Shown in pieces: positions 16,460 through 26,215 of a DNA stretch of 43,185 nt (its first letter is position 1; each line of letters starts with the position of its first letter). The DNA comes from Spirochaetota bacterium (GTDB lineage Bacteria > Spirochaetota > Spirochaetia > SPDA01 > JAJSAL01). The position numbers and the translations under genes are program-made. The stretch is taken from contig JAJSAL010000088.1 in the NCBI GenBank assembly GCA_024274705.1, positions 1-43,185 of the forward strand, written 5' to 3'. The notes under the pieces were generated by a model. It did not search any database and had not been told where the DNA came from. It was given only the letters and a program-made list of their open reading frames with translations.

Positions 16460-17649
16460 TGTCAAAAAAGATGCTCCAGGATTTCGGGGATACGTTTAAA
16501 GAACTCACCGCAAGGGGCATGTTCAAGGCGGAAAGGATTATCACATCCCCCCAAGGAGCCGTTATTACAACCAGGGAAAGGGGCCGGGTTCTGAATTTCT
16601 GTGCTAACAATTACCTGGGATTATCCAATGATTCCTCAATTATAAAAGCCGCGCAGGCAGCCATGGAAAAGTGGGGATACGGTCTCTCGTCTGTACGGTT
16701 CATCTGCGGAACCCAGGAGATCCATAAGCGGTTAGAGAGCGAAATCGCGTCATTTCTTAAAACGGACGATGCTATTCTCTATGCTGCTTGTTTCGATGCC
16801 AACGGAGGTCTCTTCGAACCACTCTCAGGGGAAGAGGATGCCATCATCTCCGACGAGCTCAACCACGCGTCTATTATCGACGGTGTCCGTCTTTGTAAAG
16901 CCCGCCGGGTCCGGTACAGGCATTCCGATATGGATGATCTGAAAAAGTGTCTCGAAGGCGCCCGGGAAAACAGATACAGGATCATATGCACAGACGGTGT
17001 GTTCTCCATGGACGGAGACATCGCAAAGCTTCCGGACATCGTCGAACAGGCGGACCGGCACGACGCCCTGGTCATGGTGGATGATTCCCACGCCACGGGA
17101 TATATCGGTGAGAGCGGCAGAGGCACACCTGAATACCACGGGGTTGAAGGAAAAATCGATCTGATCACCACCACCTTCGGCAAAGCGTTAGGCGGCGCCT
17201 CCGGAGGATGTACCGCAGGCCGCAAAGAGCTTATCGGGATGCTCCGGCAACGTTCCAGGCCTTATCTTTTTTCCAATACAATTCCTCCGGCAATTGCGGG
17301 AGCAACCCTGGAAGCGCTGAACATCCTGAAACGTTCGGACAGCAAAATACGCCGGGTAAAAGAGAACGCCCGGTACTTCCGGGAGCAGATGGAACAGGCC
17401 GGTTTCGATATTGTTCCCGGGAATACCGCCATCGTACCGGTCATGCTCTACGGGGAAAACCGTGCCGTTGCCATGGCGGAGAGGCTCCTCGAAGAAGGTG
17501 TGTACGTTATCGGCTTTACCTACCCGGTGGTACCGAAGGAGAGGGCCAGGATCCGGGTACAACTCTCGGCAGCTCACTCCCGGGAAGACCTGGACAAAGG
17601 GGTAGCCGCTTTCGTTAAGGTGGGGAAAGAGATGGGAGTTGTTTCCTGA
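16459..17649 (+). CDS. kbl: 2-amino-3-ketobutyrate CoA ligase (glycine C-acetyltransferase)
   Basis: A PLP-dependent alpha-oxoamine synthase of 396 aa that splits 2-amino-3-oxobutyrate with CoA into glycine and acetyl-CoA. Motifs seen: FCANNYLGLSND near the N-terminus, DELNHASIIDG, VMVDDSHATGYIG and the Lys-containing PLP site TTTFGKALGGASGG. The start ATG overlaps the tdh stop and has GGAGGA upstream in tdh. Products feed directly into this window's theme: acetyl-CoA, and glycine that can enter the methyl-THF pool through glycine cleavage. The 100 bases between this gene and flxA (17650-17750) hold no clear terminator. Confidence 0.93.
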   Translation: MSKKMLQDFGDTFKELTARGMFKAERIITSPQGAVITTRERGRVLNFCANNYLGLSNDSSIIKAAQAAMEKWGYGLSSVRFICGTQEIHKRLESEIASFLKTDDAILYAACFDANGGLFEPLSGEEDAIISDELNHASIIDGVRLCKARRVRYRHSDMDDLKKCLEGARENRYRIICTDGVFSMDGDIAKLPDIVEQADRHDALVMVDDSHATGYIGESGRGTPEYHGVEGKIDLITTTFGKALGGASGGCTAGRKELIGMLRQRSRPYLFSNTIPPAIAGATLEALNILKRSDSKIRRVKENARYFREQMEQAGFDIVPGNTAIVPVMLYGENRAVAMAERLLEEGVYVIGFTYPVVPKERARIRVQLSAAHSREDLDKGVAAFVKVGKEMGVVS

Positions 17650-17750
17650 CATAGGATGTAGAAAACCGCCGGGATGATGGAGTTTACCGTTATTCCGGAA
17701 CATTTACAGGATCCGCCGTGCGGAACAGAGGTGCCGGGGTGCACTTATCC

Positions 17751-18611
17751 TTAATACTCCTGGGGCAGCTTCTCCAGCCCGGCAAAAGTAAATACCGGCC
17801 CGTCTACACACACGTACTTAGAACCCACGTTACACCTGCCGCACTTGCCGATACCGCACTTCATACGGTTTTCCAGGGATAGAATAATGCTCTCCTTGTG
17901 GAAGCCCAGTTCCAACAGAACAGGGATGGTAAATCTGATCATGATGGGAGGTCCGCACACGAGGACCAGGGTATTTGTTGCGGACGGGTTCATTTCCCGG
18001 AGCACATTGGGAACCAGTCCCACCTTGCCGTCCCACTCCTCTTCCGGCTCCCGGTCCACCGTAAGGGTGAGATCGATATCCGGGTTTCCCTGCCAGCTCT
18101 TAAGAACTTCCTTGTACATCAACTCCCCGGGAGACCGGACACCGTAAAGGACGGTAATCTTTCCGAAGTCTTTCCTGTTGTCCGGATCCATCATGTACAC
18201 GATGGACGATCTCAAGGTGGTAAAGGCGAACCCTCCGGAAACGATGAGAATGTCCTTTCCTTTGAGACGCTGCCAGGGGAAGGTATTCCCCAGGGGTCCC
18301 CGGACACCGAGCTTCCTTCCCGGTTCCGAGTTGTGGAGCTCCCGGGTCACCGTTCCGGTTAGCTTTACCGAAAACAGGAGATACTCTTTTTCCGTGGGTG
18401 AGGATGCAATACCGAAAGGGGATTCCCCCATGCCGAGGACCGAAACCTCTGCGAATTGTCCCGGAAGGTAGGTAAATGCCTCCCGGTCTTCCTCTTTTTC
18501 AAACACCAGCTTGAAGGTCTTAAGATCCCGGGCGTCATTTTCTACGGTAACCTCCTCCAGCGTAACAGGGTAAGGGATGTAAGGATTTTTCATAGCAAGC
18601 TCCGCACTCAT
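17751..18611 (-). CDS. flxA: FlxA-like FAD/NAD-binding oxidoreductase
   Basis: A 286-aa flavoprotein of the ferredoxin-reductase type, related to sulfhydrogenase gamma, AsrB and dihydroorotate dehydrogenase electron-transfer subunit. It has an FAD domain (YLPGQFAEVSVLG, PFGIASSP), an NAD domain (ILIVSGGFAFTTLRS, LVLVCGPPIMIRF) and a C-terminal 2Fe-2S motif (CGIGKCGRCNVG with YVCVDGP). In FlxABCD-HdrABC complexes this subunit oxidises NADH and passes electrons to HdrA. It is the last gene of the long operon; its ATG overlaps the flxB stop. Confidence 0.85.
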   Translation of the reverse strand: MSAELAMKNPYIPYPVTLEEVTVENDARDLKTFKLVFEKEEDREAFTYLPGQFAEVSVLGMGESPFGIASSPTEKEYLLFSVKLTGTVTRELHNSEPGRKLGVRGPLGNTFPWQRLKGKDILIVSGGFAFTTLRSSIVYMMDPDNRKDFGKITVLYGVRSPGELMYKEVLKSWQGNPDIDLTLTVDREPEEEWDGKVGLVPNVLREMNPSATNTLVLVCGPPIMIRFTIPVLLELGFHKESIILSLENRMKCGIGKCGRCNVGSKYVCVDGPVFTFAGLEKLPQEY

Positions 18612-19630
18612 TTTGTAGAAAATGTCTTTATCACTTCACGGATATCGATGTTAACCGGACAGTTCGTGATGCACCGTCCGCAGCCGACACAGAACACTGC
18701 ATCGGCATTTTCCACGGTATAGGAGAACTTATGCATAAACCTCTGGCGCAGGCGCTGCAACTTGTTCGTCCTCGGATTATGTCCTGATGCGTGCTTGGTG
18801 AACTGAGGGTACTGGCACGAATCCCACGTCCGGATCCGCTTCCCCTTGTACATCTTCTGCTCATCGCTTATATCAAAGCAGTAGCAGGTAGGACAAAGAT
18901 AGGTACAAGCACCGCATCCGATACAGCTCCTGGTAATCCTGTCCCAGACTTCGTCTTCGAAAGCCGCATCCATGATTTTTTTCAGTGTTTCCGGTTCGAA
19001 ATCGAGGGATCCCATCTTCTGCTCCGCATCTTTCACCACAGCTTCCGCTTTTTCCAGGTCCCCGCCGGAGGCTTCCTTGAAAAAAGGAGACTGTTCACTC
19101 ATCAGTCCCTTCCCCTTTTCAGTCAGCGCCTTGAAAAGCACTGTTTCTCCCCGGTCAAAAGCCAGTATGTCCGCCCCTTTTTCGTCTCCCGGTCCGGAAC
19201 CTACAGAAGAGCAGAAGCAGGTGGGGCACGGATTGTTGCATGCCATGGAAATAACCAGCGATTTCTCCCTTCTCTTCATATAGTAGGGATCGTAATATCC
19301 CTTGTTCTGCTTATCAAAGATCCTGTCCAGAAGCGTCAGGGAATACGTATCACACGGCCTGGACCCAAACAGGAGAATCGATCCTTCCGGTATAGGAATC
19401 TCTTCGATTGTGTCATAATCAAATGTCAACAGGGTCTCGGTCTGGGGGAAAAACACTCCTTTCGGAGAAATTTTCGGGTTTCCACCTTCCAGTACAAGCT
19501 CTTTTCCCCCTGTATATTCTCCGAACTCCGGCTCATCCAATCCCATTACCGGAGCAAACACTTTTCCCTTTCCGCCGGCTTTTGCCAACAGTTTTCCGAT
19601 TTCACTCTTTTGAATCGTGCCTAGTTCCAT
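18608..19630 (-). CDS. flxB: FlxB-like iron-sulfur protein (AsrA / sulfhydrogenase-beta family)
   Basis: A 340-aa protein of the AsrA-like 4Fe-4S dicluster family. The N-terminal half includes ILLFGSRPCDTYSL and a Cys-rich stretch NNPCPTCFCSSVG; the C-terminal half carries CIGCGACTYLCPTCYC and CVGCGRCITNCPVN. These proteins pair with the FlxA/AsrB flavoprotein and relay electrons. It is eight bases after flxC, with AAGG before the ATG, and overlaps flxA by four. The name follows the Desulfovibrio FlxABCD system; the AsrA-like sulfite function is not suggested because no AsrC is present. Confidence 0.82.
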   Translation of the reverse strand: MELGTIQKSEIGKLLAKAGGKGKVFAPVMGLDEPEFGEYTGGKELVLEGGNPKISPKGVFFPQTETLLTFDYDTIEEIPIPEGSILLFGSRPCDTYSLTLLDRIFDKQNKGYYDPYYMKRREKSLVISMACNNPCPTCFCSSVGSGPGDEKGADILAFDRGETVLFKALTEKGKGLMSEQSPFFKEASGGDLEKAEAVVKDAEQKMGSLDFEPETLKKIMDAAFEDEVWDRITRSCIGCGACTYLCPTCYCFDISDEQKMYKGKRIRTWDSCQYPQFTKHASGHNPRTNKLQRLRQRFMHKFSYTVENADAVFCVGCGRCITNCPVNIDIREVIKTFSTK

Positions 19631-19638
19631 AGTTACCT

Positions 19639-20655
19639 TCAGCCTTTGTCCGGATCCGAAATAAAATCAAGAGCATCCTGCTCACTGAATGTTGCAAGAG
19701 GGGGTACTGATTCCTCATCGAATGCAGGAAGATACCCAAACATCTCCTCCACGTCCTTGACCATTTTTTTTGTGTAGGTCCGAAGATCGATCCCCATAGG
19801 ACATGCATTGTAACAGGCATCGCACTCGACACACCGTCCCGCCTGATGAAATATACGGACGATCTGAAAAATCATGGCATCCGTTAAGTCATTCCCCACG
19901 CCGATCCATTTCAGATCCACATGATCTGCAAAACACTCTTTACACCAGCAGGTGGGACATGCCTGCCTGCAGGCGTTACACCTGATACATTTGGACATCT
20001 CTTTTTCAAAATAGTCCCACCGTTCATCCACGGTTTTAGCTTCGAACTCCCTGATGCGGGCGTAGCCACCGGCGCCCGGCTCTTTTGCTTTCCCTTCCAG
20101 GAGGGTATCTACGCCCCCCGGCAGGGGAAGCCGGCACTCCACACAGGCAGGCTGCATTACATCGTTTTTTTTGAATGATCGCTCCTCACCGTCTACAGTT
20201 TTCACATTCACGTGCCCATCCCCGGTTTCGGTGTATTCGATGATATCTTTTCCGCCGATGAGTTCCATCACTTTACGCCGGTCGATCATCCCCTGACAGG
20301 GGACACCGATAAGATAAAGGTTTTCCCGGATGACCTGCCGCTCTTTCTGCAGAGCCACGATGGAGCGGGCATCACACCCTTTCACTGCAACACCGATTTT
20401 GGGATACGGTTTTTCCCGCTTTTTCCTCCGGTTGGGTTCATTCTCGAAATACTTCTGTAGATATGCCGCCAGATTACTGGTGCAGAAAGAGTCCCACACC
20501 AGTCTTTCGATTCCATCTTTTTGGTCAGGGGTTAAGAGAACCGGACGGCTTCTAAGAGGGACCGTTGCCTGTTCATACCCGATAAACACATCGATCTTCC
20601 CTTCGGAGAAGAGCTTATCCGCTGTTTTCCGTATTTCCCGGCTTATTGCTTCCAT
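19639..20655 (-). CDS. flxC: FlxC-like iron-sulfur protein (FrhB/FdhB-like)
   Basis: A 338-aa protein with a coenzyme F420 hydrogenase beta-like N-terminal region (AVKGCDARSIVALQKE, LIGVPCQGMIDR) and a C-terminal double 4Fe-4S region (CIRCNACRQACPTCWC and CVECDACYNACP). It matches the second Flx iron-sulfur subunit that accompanies FlxA, FlxB and the MvhD-like FlxD. The start is three bases after the flxD stop, the stop codon being part of the Shine-Dalgarno region (TAAGGA). It probably bridges flavin and HdrA. Confidence 0.8.
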   Translation of the reverse strand: MEAISREIRKTADKLFSEGKIDVFIGYEQATVPLRSRPVLLTPDQKDGIERLVWDSFCTSNLAAYLQKYFENEPNRRKKREKPYPKIGVAVKGCDARSIVALQKERQVIRENLYLIGVPCQGMIDRRKVMELIGGKDIIEYTETGDGHVNVKTVDGEERSFKKNDVMQPACVECRLPLPGGVDTLLEGKAKEPGAGGYARIREFEAKTVDERWDYFEKEMSKCIRCNACRQACPTCWCKECFADHVDLKWIGVGNDLTDAMIFQIVRIFHQAGRCVECDACYNACPMGIDLRTYTKKMVKDVEEMFGYLPAFDEESVPPLATFSEQDALDFISDPDKG

Positions 20656-20658
20656 TCC

Positions 20659-21087
20659 TTACAGTTCCTTTACCAGTTTTCGCGCCGGACCGACCTTTTT
20701 CACATCGTCGATTACCCGGTTCATCAGTGCGGCGAAGCGGTTTCCCTCTGATGCGGAAACCCAGGAAAACTGGATCCGCTGAGGTTCTATGCCGATAAAC
20801 TCCAGAAATTTTTTGGTGAGGGCAAATTTTCTCCGGGCAACCAGGTTTCCGCTTATATAGTGGCAGTCCCCGGGGTGACACCCTGAAACAATAATCCCGT
20901 CCGCACCGTTCTGCAAAGCTTTTATAAGAAACTGCGGATTTATCCTGGCTGAACAGGGTACGCGGATAACACGCACATTCGGTCCATACTGCAGCCTGCT
21001 GACTCCCGCCAGGTCCGCTCCGGCATAGGAACACCAGTTACAGAGAAACGCTACGATTTTAGGCTGCCATGCTGCCTCGGTCTCCAT
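20659..21087 (-). CDS. flxD: FlxD / MvhD-type 2Fe-2S linker
   Basis: A 142-aa MvhD-family protein. The conserved Cys pattern is CNWCSYAGAD, VPCSARI and SGCHPGDCHY. MvhD-type subunits bind a 2Fe-2S cluster and dock a hydrogenase or other donor onto HdrA. It follows the long HdrA fusion by ten bases and precedes flxC, as in flx operons. A second MvhD-type protein is encoded at 29240-29614. Confidence 0.88.
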   Translation of the reverse strand: METEAAWQPKIVAFLCNWCSYAGADLAGVSRLQYGPNVRVIRVPCSARINPQFLIKALQNGADGIIVSGCHPGDCHYISGNLVARRKFALTKKFLEFIGIEPQRIQFSWVSASEGNRFAALMNRVIDDVKKVGPARKLVKEL

Positions 21088-21097
21088 ATTTCCTACC

Positions 21098-24000
21098 TTA
21101 TATCACATTAATCATACTCAGGATCTGTTCATCCTTGAATCCCTTCAGGTTCGGGGCGGATCCCTTGCACGTTGAAACACATGCCCCGCACCCCTTACAG
21201 AGAACCTCGTTCACTACAGCCATTTCCTTCTCTTCGTCGATAGAAATGGCTGTGTAGGGACACACAGTAACACAGGCCCCACAGGCATTGCACCGGGAGG
21301 GCTCGATATATGCTGTCTTTCCTCCGGCTTCCACACTCTCTTTACTTAAGACAGTCAACGCTCTGCCTGCAGCGGCCATAGCCTGGGAAATCGATTCGTC
21401 TATGTCTTTCGGGTAATGGGCGAATCCGCAGACGAACACCCCTTCGGTAGCAAAATCTACAGGCCGAAGTTTTACATGGGCTTCAAGGAAGAACCCATCT
21501 GCGGTAAGGGGAACCTTGTAGAACTTGCAGAGCTTAGGATTATCTTCATTCGCGTCAACACGGCTGCTAAGGACAACCAGATCCGAAGGGATCTCCAGTT
21601 CCGCCTGAAGAATATGGTCATACACCGTTACGTAGAGGTTCTTCCCTTCTTCCTTCATTCCTGGTTTGCCGTTGACATCATACTGGACAAAGGTGATCCC
21701 CATCTCCCGGGCTTTGCTGTAATACTCTTCCCGGAAGCCATAGGAGCGAATATCCCGGTACAGGATGAAAATCCTGGCATCCGGATTCTGTTCTTTCATG
21801 TAGATCGCGTTTTTCAGCGCACCGGCACAGCAGATCCTGCTGCAGTAAGGGTATTCCTCTTCCCTTGAGCCGACACACTGGATCATCACTACCGTGTCAG
21901 GAACAGTGAAGGTTCCCTCTGTAATTTCTTCATTCACTTCGAGAAGGGTTTTTACCCTGCTGTTTTTTCCATAAAGATATTCCGTGGGACTGCTTTCCTT
22001 CCCGCCGCTGGCAACGATCACCACACCGTGTTCTATTTCAACAGTTTCGGGCTGCTTTCCATTTACCGGAAAGGATACCTCGATGGTAGATACGAAATTT
22101 CCCACGAAACCATCGACATTCTTAAGCTCCGCATTGGTGTAAAGGGTGATGTTATCATGGGTTTTCACCCTCCGGATCACGCTGTCGATATATGAGGGAA
22201 CATCCCATCCAACAAGGGTCTGTTTTATCCTGAGGGCGTTGCCGCCGAGTTTGCCTGAACGTTCCACCAGAAACACCGGAAACCCCTGGTCCGCAATTGC
22301 AAGGGCCGCTGTCAATCCCGCAAGCCCGCCGCCCAAGACAAATGCCTTCTGTATCACCGGCAGAGAAATAGAGCCTAATGGTTCTATAAGGTTCGCCTTC
22401 GCAACTGCCATCCGCACCAGATCTTTCGATTTCCTCGTTGCTTCGTCGTGATCATGCATGTGTACCCAGGAACACTGGTCCCTGATATTCGCCATTTCGA
22501 AGAGATTGGGATTAAGTCCCGCTTCCCGGATGGTCTGCTGAAACAGGGGTTCGTGAGTCCGTGGCGAACAGGATGCAACGATAACCCGGTTCAAGCCGTT
22601 CTCCTCTATACACTCCTTGATTATTACCTGAGTGTCGGAAGAGCAGGTATACATGTTGTCCGCCGAGTATACTACGTTGGGAAGATTTTTTGCGTATTCC
22701 GCAACAGAGGGCACGTTGACGATACCGCCGATATTCAGTCCACAGTGGCACACAAACACACCAATCCTCGGGGGCTCTCCCGCAACAGAACGTTCCGGCG
22801 GTAGAACGTAGGCTTCTACTTCAGTTCCCCTCACTTCCGTAAGCTCCACCATCGCCCTGGAAGCCGCACTGGAAGCTTCCATTACGGTCTCCGGGATATC
22901 CTTGGGCTGGGCAAAAGGACCGCATACATACATTCCGTCCCTGGAAGTGGAAACCGTGTCAAACGGTCTGGTTGCGGCAAATCCGTATTTGTTCAGATCG
23001 ATGCCGAATTTTTCAGCAGTCTCCCGTACATCTTTCGGCGGCTGCAACCCGGCAGAGAGGATGACCATATCAAACTCTTTGGTCCTGTATTCCTGGGTGT
23101 CCTCGTCTACATAGCCGATCCTCAGCGTTTCGGTTTCGTCGTTCTGCTCTACTTTCGATGGTCGGCACCGGGTAAATGTTATCCCTAAGCTTTTCGCCCG
23201 CTCATAGTACTCATCGAACCCTTTCCCATGGGCCCGTATGTCCATGTAAAACACTTCACAGGAAAGATCCGGTTCGTGCTCGATAGCCATGATTGCTTCT
23301 TTTATGGCGTACATACAGCAGACGGAGGAACAGAAATTGTTTTCCCCGTCCCGGGAACCTACACACTGGATAAAGGCCAGGCTGTCGGGCTTCCTGTTGT
23401 CCGAAGGCCGTAAGACCTTGCCATTGCTTGGGCCCGAAGCGGAAAGGATCCGTTCGAACTGGAGACTGTTTACCACATTCGAGAAAATCCGGTATCCGAA
23501 CTCCGGTTTCTGTGCAGCGTCATACAGACAGAATCCCGGGGCCAGGATAACCGCACCCGCCTCAATTTCCGTGAAAGAGTCTTCCTGTTCATAATCTATG
23601 GCATCTACCGGGCACACGCTTGAGCAGATGCCGCAGGCCCCGGTATTGAAATGTACACAATTCTCCCGGTCGATAACCGGAACATTGGGAAGGGCCTGGG
23701 TAAAGGGTATGTACACAGAAGGACGGGCCCGGAGACCAAGCTCGAACTCCGATTTTATCGGCGCCGGCGGTTTGGGATATACAGTCTTAAGCCGTATTGA
23801 CTGGGTCGGACAGACAGATTCACAGGCGCCGCAGGAAAGGCACACATCACTTCCCCGGTGATAGGGTGTATCAACCCGCATCTCCGGTCCGCGGCCAACG
23901 AAATCCGCCACTGCAGCACCCATCTTTTCACGGCATATACGAACGCAGAGGCCGCAGAGGATACAGTCATCGTCTTCCTTCTGAAACCGGACATCGTCTA

Positions 24001-24334
24001 TCTTGTACGCTTTTGCAAGGTCCTGAAGCATCTTTACATCCGGACACCTGGACAGGAGAAGTTCAACTGTCATCTTCCGGTTTCGGTGGACCCGTTCCGA
24101 GTCTGTCAGTATTTCCAGACCTTCCCACACCTCGTAATTACAGGAAGTAACTATCTTGGTCCGCTTCCCCATCTTCGCTTCCACAATACAAAGGCGGCAT
24201 CCGCCGTAGGTTTCCACAGCATCATGGTAACAGAGAGTGGGGATACCGATTCCCCGCTTTTTCGCAACTTCAAGTACAGTCTGCCCTTTTTCCGCCTCCA
24301 CCCGGCTGCCGTTCAGGATAATATGAACGCTCAT
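21098..24334 (-). CDS. hdrA: NuoG-N / HdrA-C / complete HdrA fusion protein
   Basis: A 1078-aa composite. Residues 1-180 are a NuoG/HydA N-terminal module: 2Fe-2S ligands Cys35, Cys46, Cys49, Cys65, then 4Fe-4S motifs at 124-134 and 165-175. From about residue 194 (SEFELGLRARPS) to about 530 it is HdrA without its FAD-binding head: 4Fe-4S ligands Cys226, Cys234, Cys237, Cys241, then SLQFERILSASGP, IQCVGSRDG and SSVCCMYAIKEA. From about 545 a second HdrA unit follows, with VFVCHCGLNIGG, the FAD motif LGGGLAGLTAALAI, another IQCVGSRE/CSRICC region and two C-terminal 4Fe-4S motifs (CNACGACVTVCP, CKGCGACVSTCK). The missing head of the first unit is encoded at 26216-27085 as a fusion to NuoE. The ATG overlaps the nuoF stop. 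HdrA is the flavin-bifurcating subunit in Hdr complexes. Confidence 0.88.
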   Translation of the reverse strand: MSVHIILNGSRVEAEKGQTVLEVAKKRGIGIPTLCYHDAVETYGGCRLCIVEAKMGKRTKIVTSCNYEVWEGLEILTDSERVHRNRKMTVELLLSRCPDVKMLQDLAKAYKIDDVRFQKEDDDCILCGLCVRICREKMGAAVADFVGRGPEMRVDTPYHRGSDVCLSCGACESVCPTQSIRLKTVYPKPPAPIKSEFELGLRARPSVYIPFTQALPNVPVIDRENCVHFNTGACGICSSVCPVDAIDYEQEDSFTEIEAGAVILAPGFCLYDAAQKPEFGYRIFSNVVNSLQFERILSASGPSNGKVLRPSDNRKPDSLAFIQCVGSRDGENNFCSSVCCMYAIKEAIMAIEHEPDLSCEVFYMDIRAHGKGFDEYYERAKSLGITFTRCRPSKVEQNDETETLRIGYVDEDTQEYRTKEFDMVILSAGLQPPKDVRETAEKFGIDLNKYGFAATRPFDTVSTSRDGMYVCGPFAQPKDIPETVMEASSAASRAMVELTEVRGTEVEAYVLPPERSVAGEPPRIGVFVCHCGLNIGGIVNVPSVAEYAKNLPNVVYSADNMYTCSSDTQVIIKECIEENGLNRVIVASCSPRTHEPLFQQTIREAGLNPNLFEMANIRDQCSWVHMHDHDEATRKSKDLVRMAVAKANLIEPLGSISLPVIQKAFVLGGGLAGLTAALAIADQGFPVFLVERSGKLGGNALRIKQTLVGWDVPSYIDSVIRRVKTHDNITLYTNAELKNVDGFVGNFVSTIEVSFPVNGKQPETVEIEHGVVIVASGGKESSPTEYLYGKNSRVKTLLEVNEEITEGTFTVPDTVVMIQCVGSREEEYPYCSRICCAGALKNAIYMKEQNPDARIFILYRDIRSYGFREEYYSKAREMGITFVQYDVNGKPGMKEEGKNLYVTVYDHILQAELEIPSDLVVLSSRVDANEDNPKLCKFYKVPLTADGFFLEAHVKLRPVDFATEGVFVCGFAHYPKDIDESISQAMAAAGRALTVLSKESVEAGGKTAYIEPSRCNACGACVTVCPYTAISIDEEKEMAVVNEVLCKGCGACVSTCKGSAPNLKGFKDEQILSMINVI

Positions 24335-26211
24335 GCAACGACCTCTTTTGCTTTTGCTTTCTTAATTGCATCAAACCTGCAGGCTTTGTAGCACTCTCCG
24401 CATTTGATACACAGCTCCTGGCTTAAGATATGAACCTCTTTAGCTTCTCCTGCGATTGCATCGACAGGGCATTTTTTCTTACACACCCCGCAGCCGGTGC
24501 ATGCATCTGCATCTATTTCGAACTGGAAGAGGTTTTTACACACCCCTGCCGGACAGTATTTATCTTCGATGTGGGAGGTATATTCATCCATAAAATACTT
24601 CAGTGTAGTCAGTACCGGGTTGGCCGCCGTGGATCCCAGGGCGCAGAGGGCCGAGTCTTTCAGGTATTCACCCATCTCTTTCAGGAGATCGATATCTTCA
24701 GGAATGCCCTGCCCGGCACATATCCGCTGCAGTACCTGGGACATCCTCTTTACCCCTTCCCTGCAGGCCACACACTTGCCGCAGGACTCCCCTTTCAGAA
24801 ACTCGGTAAAGTATCTCGCTACATCCACCATACAGATGTCTTCATCCATGACGATCATACCGCCGGACCCCATCATGGATCCCACTTTGATGAGCTCGTC
24901 ATAATCTACCGGTAGATCGAGAAGCGAATCCGGAATACATCCGCCGGAGGGGCCGCCGGTCTGAACAGCCTTGAACTTCTTGTTCCGGGGAAGACCTCCA
25001 CCGATATCGAAGATGATCTCCCGAAGCGAAATGCCCATAGGCACCTCAACAAGGCCGGTGTTGTTTATTTTACCAACCAGGGAGAAAATCTTAGTACCTT
25101 TACTTTCTTCTGTACCCACTTTTGCGTATTCCTCAGCCCCCATCTGGAATATCCGGGTAACATTCGCCCAGGTTTCCACGTTGTTCAGAGTGCTGGGTTT
25201 GTCGTGAAGTCCTTTCTCCACCGTATGAATATATTTTGCCCTGGGACGGCCTACCTTCCCTTCGATAGAAGCCATGAGCGCTGTTGACTCACCGCACACA
25301 AAAGCGCCCGCACCCTTAACCACCTTGATCCTGAGAGAACGGCCGCTGCCGAAAATATTCTCTCCTAAAAAACCGAACTCCCCGGCTTTTTCAAGGGCCA
25401 GGTTAAGATGCTTAACAGCCAGTGGATATTCGGCCCGGACATAAACGTAGCCCTGCTCGGCGCCTATGGCTAACGCCCCGATAATCATGCCTTCGATAAC
25501 CGAGTGCGGGTTCCCTTCCAGGACCGAACGGTCCATGTACGCTCCAGGGTCTCCCTCGTCGGCATTGCACATAATGTACCGGACATTGTCTTCGGATTCG
25601 GCGTTTCTGCAGGTCTCCCACTTACGAGCCACCGGGAACCCTCCGCCACCCCGGCCCCGCAAGCCCGAGGTCCTTATATCCTCGATCACCTGTTCCGGAG
25701 TATACGTGCCAAGCACCTTTGCCGCCGCGGCATAACCGCCGGAGAGAATATAATCATCGATACTCACAGGATTGATCAGTTCGTTGGTTCCCAGGATAAG
25801 CCTGTTCTGTTTCCGGTAAAAGGCCATGTCATTCCTGGTCTGCTTTCGCTCTTTGGTTTGAGGGTCCCTGTACAGAAGCCGCTTTATGACGGTCCCCCCT
25901 TGTAAGGTCTCGGAAACGATTTCCGGAACATCCTTTGGCTGCACTTTCTGGTACAGGATGTCTCCGTCTTTGATGATCACCATGGTTTCGATTTCACAGA
26001 AACCGAGACAGCCGGTAAACTTCAGAGAAACCGTATCCTGTAAACCCTGCTTTGCTATCTCTTCCTGGAACGCTGCAGCAACTTCCTGGCTTCCCTGGAG
26101 GATACAGCAGGTGGCGTTGTTCGTAATAAGCACCTCTTTTTTCCCGTTCGAACCGTTTTTCGACAGGCTGTGTTTATACGTTTCCAGATCTTTGATACTA
26201 GAAATCTTCAC
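24331..26211 (-). CDS. NuoF/HydB-type NADH-binding subunit (Hdr-MetFV locus)
   Basis: A 626-aa FMN/NADH diaphorase subunit: N-terminal 2Fe-2S thioredoxin-like domain with a modified front (ATCCILQGS, then GCLGFCEIE), core motifs [16 protein letters not shown] and NADEGDPGAYMDRS, the 4Fe-4S motif ESCGKCVACREG, and two C-terminal 4Fe-4S motifs (CTGCGVCKKKCP, CIKCGECYKACR). The start is GTG at 26211 with AAGGA eight bases upstream. It sits between the HdrA-N/NuoE fusion and the NuoG-N/HdrA fusion, which places an E-F-G diaphorase inside an HdrA. It gives this Hdr complex an NADH site besides that of FlxA. Confidence 0.92.
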   Translation of the reverse strand: MKISSIKDLETYKHSLSKNGSNGKKEVLITNNATCCILQGSQEVAAAFQEEIAKQGLQDTVSLKFTGCLGFCEIETMVIIKDGDILYQKVQPKDVPEIVSETLQGGTVIKRLLYRDPQTKERKQTRNDMAFYRKQNRLILGTNELINPVSIDDYILSGGYAAAAKVLGTYTPEQVIEDIRTSGLRGRGGGGFPVARKWETCRNAESEDNVRYIMCNADEGDPGAYMDRSVLEGNPHSVIEGMIIGALAIGAEQGYVYVRAEYPLAVKHLNLALEKAGEFGFLGENIFGSGRSLRIKVVKGAGAFVCGESTALMASIEGKVGRPRAKYIHTVEKGLHDKPSTLNNVETWANVTRIFQMGAEEYAKVGTEESKGTKIFSLVGKINNTGLVEVPMGISLREIIFDIGGGLPRNKKFKAVQTGGPSGGCIPDSLLDLPVDYDELIKVGSMMGSGGMIVMDEDICMVDVARYFTEFLKGESCGKCVACREGVKRMSQVLQRICAGQGIPEDIDLLKEMGEYLKDSALCALGSTAANPVLTTLKYFMDEYTSHIEDKYCPAGVCKNLFQFEIDADACTGCGVCKKKCPVDAIAGEAKEVHILSQELCIKCGECYKACRFDAIKKAKAKEVVA

Positions 26212-26215
26212 GGTA

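Noticed and set aside
18791..19624. A 277-codon plus-strand frame opposite flxB
   Set aside because: Antisense to a gene with four clear Cys motifs; low-complexity translation with no recognisable domain.
18608..19630. Anaerobic sulfite reductase subunit A
   Set aside because: The AsrA-like fold is shared with FlxB and sulfhydrogenase beta; AsrC is absent and the context is Hdr/Flx.
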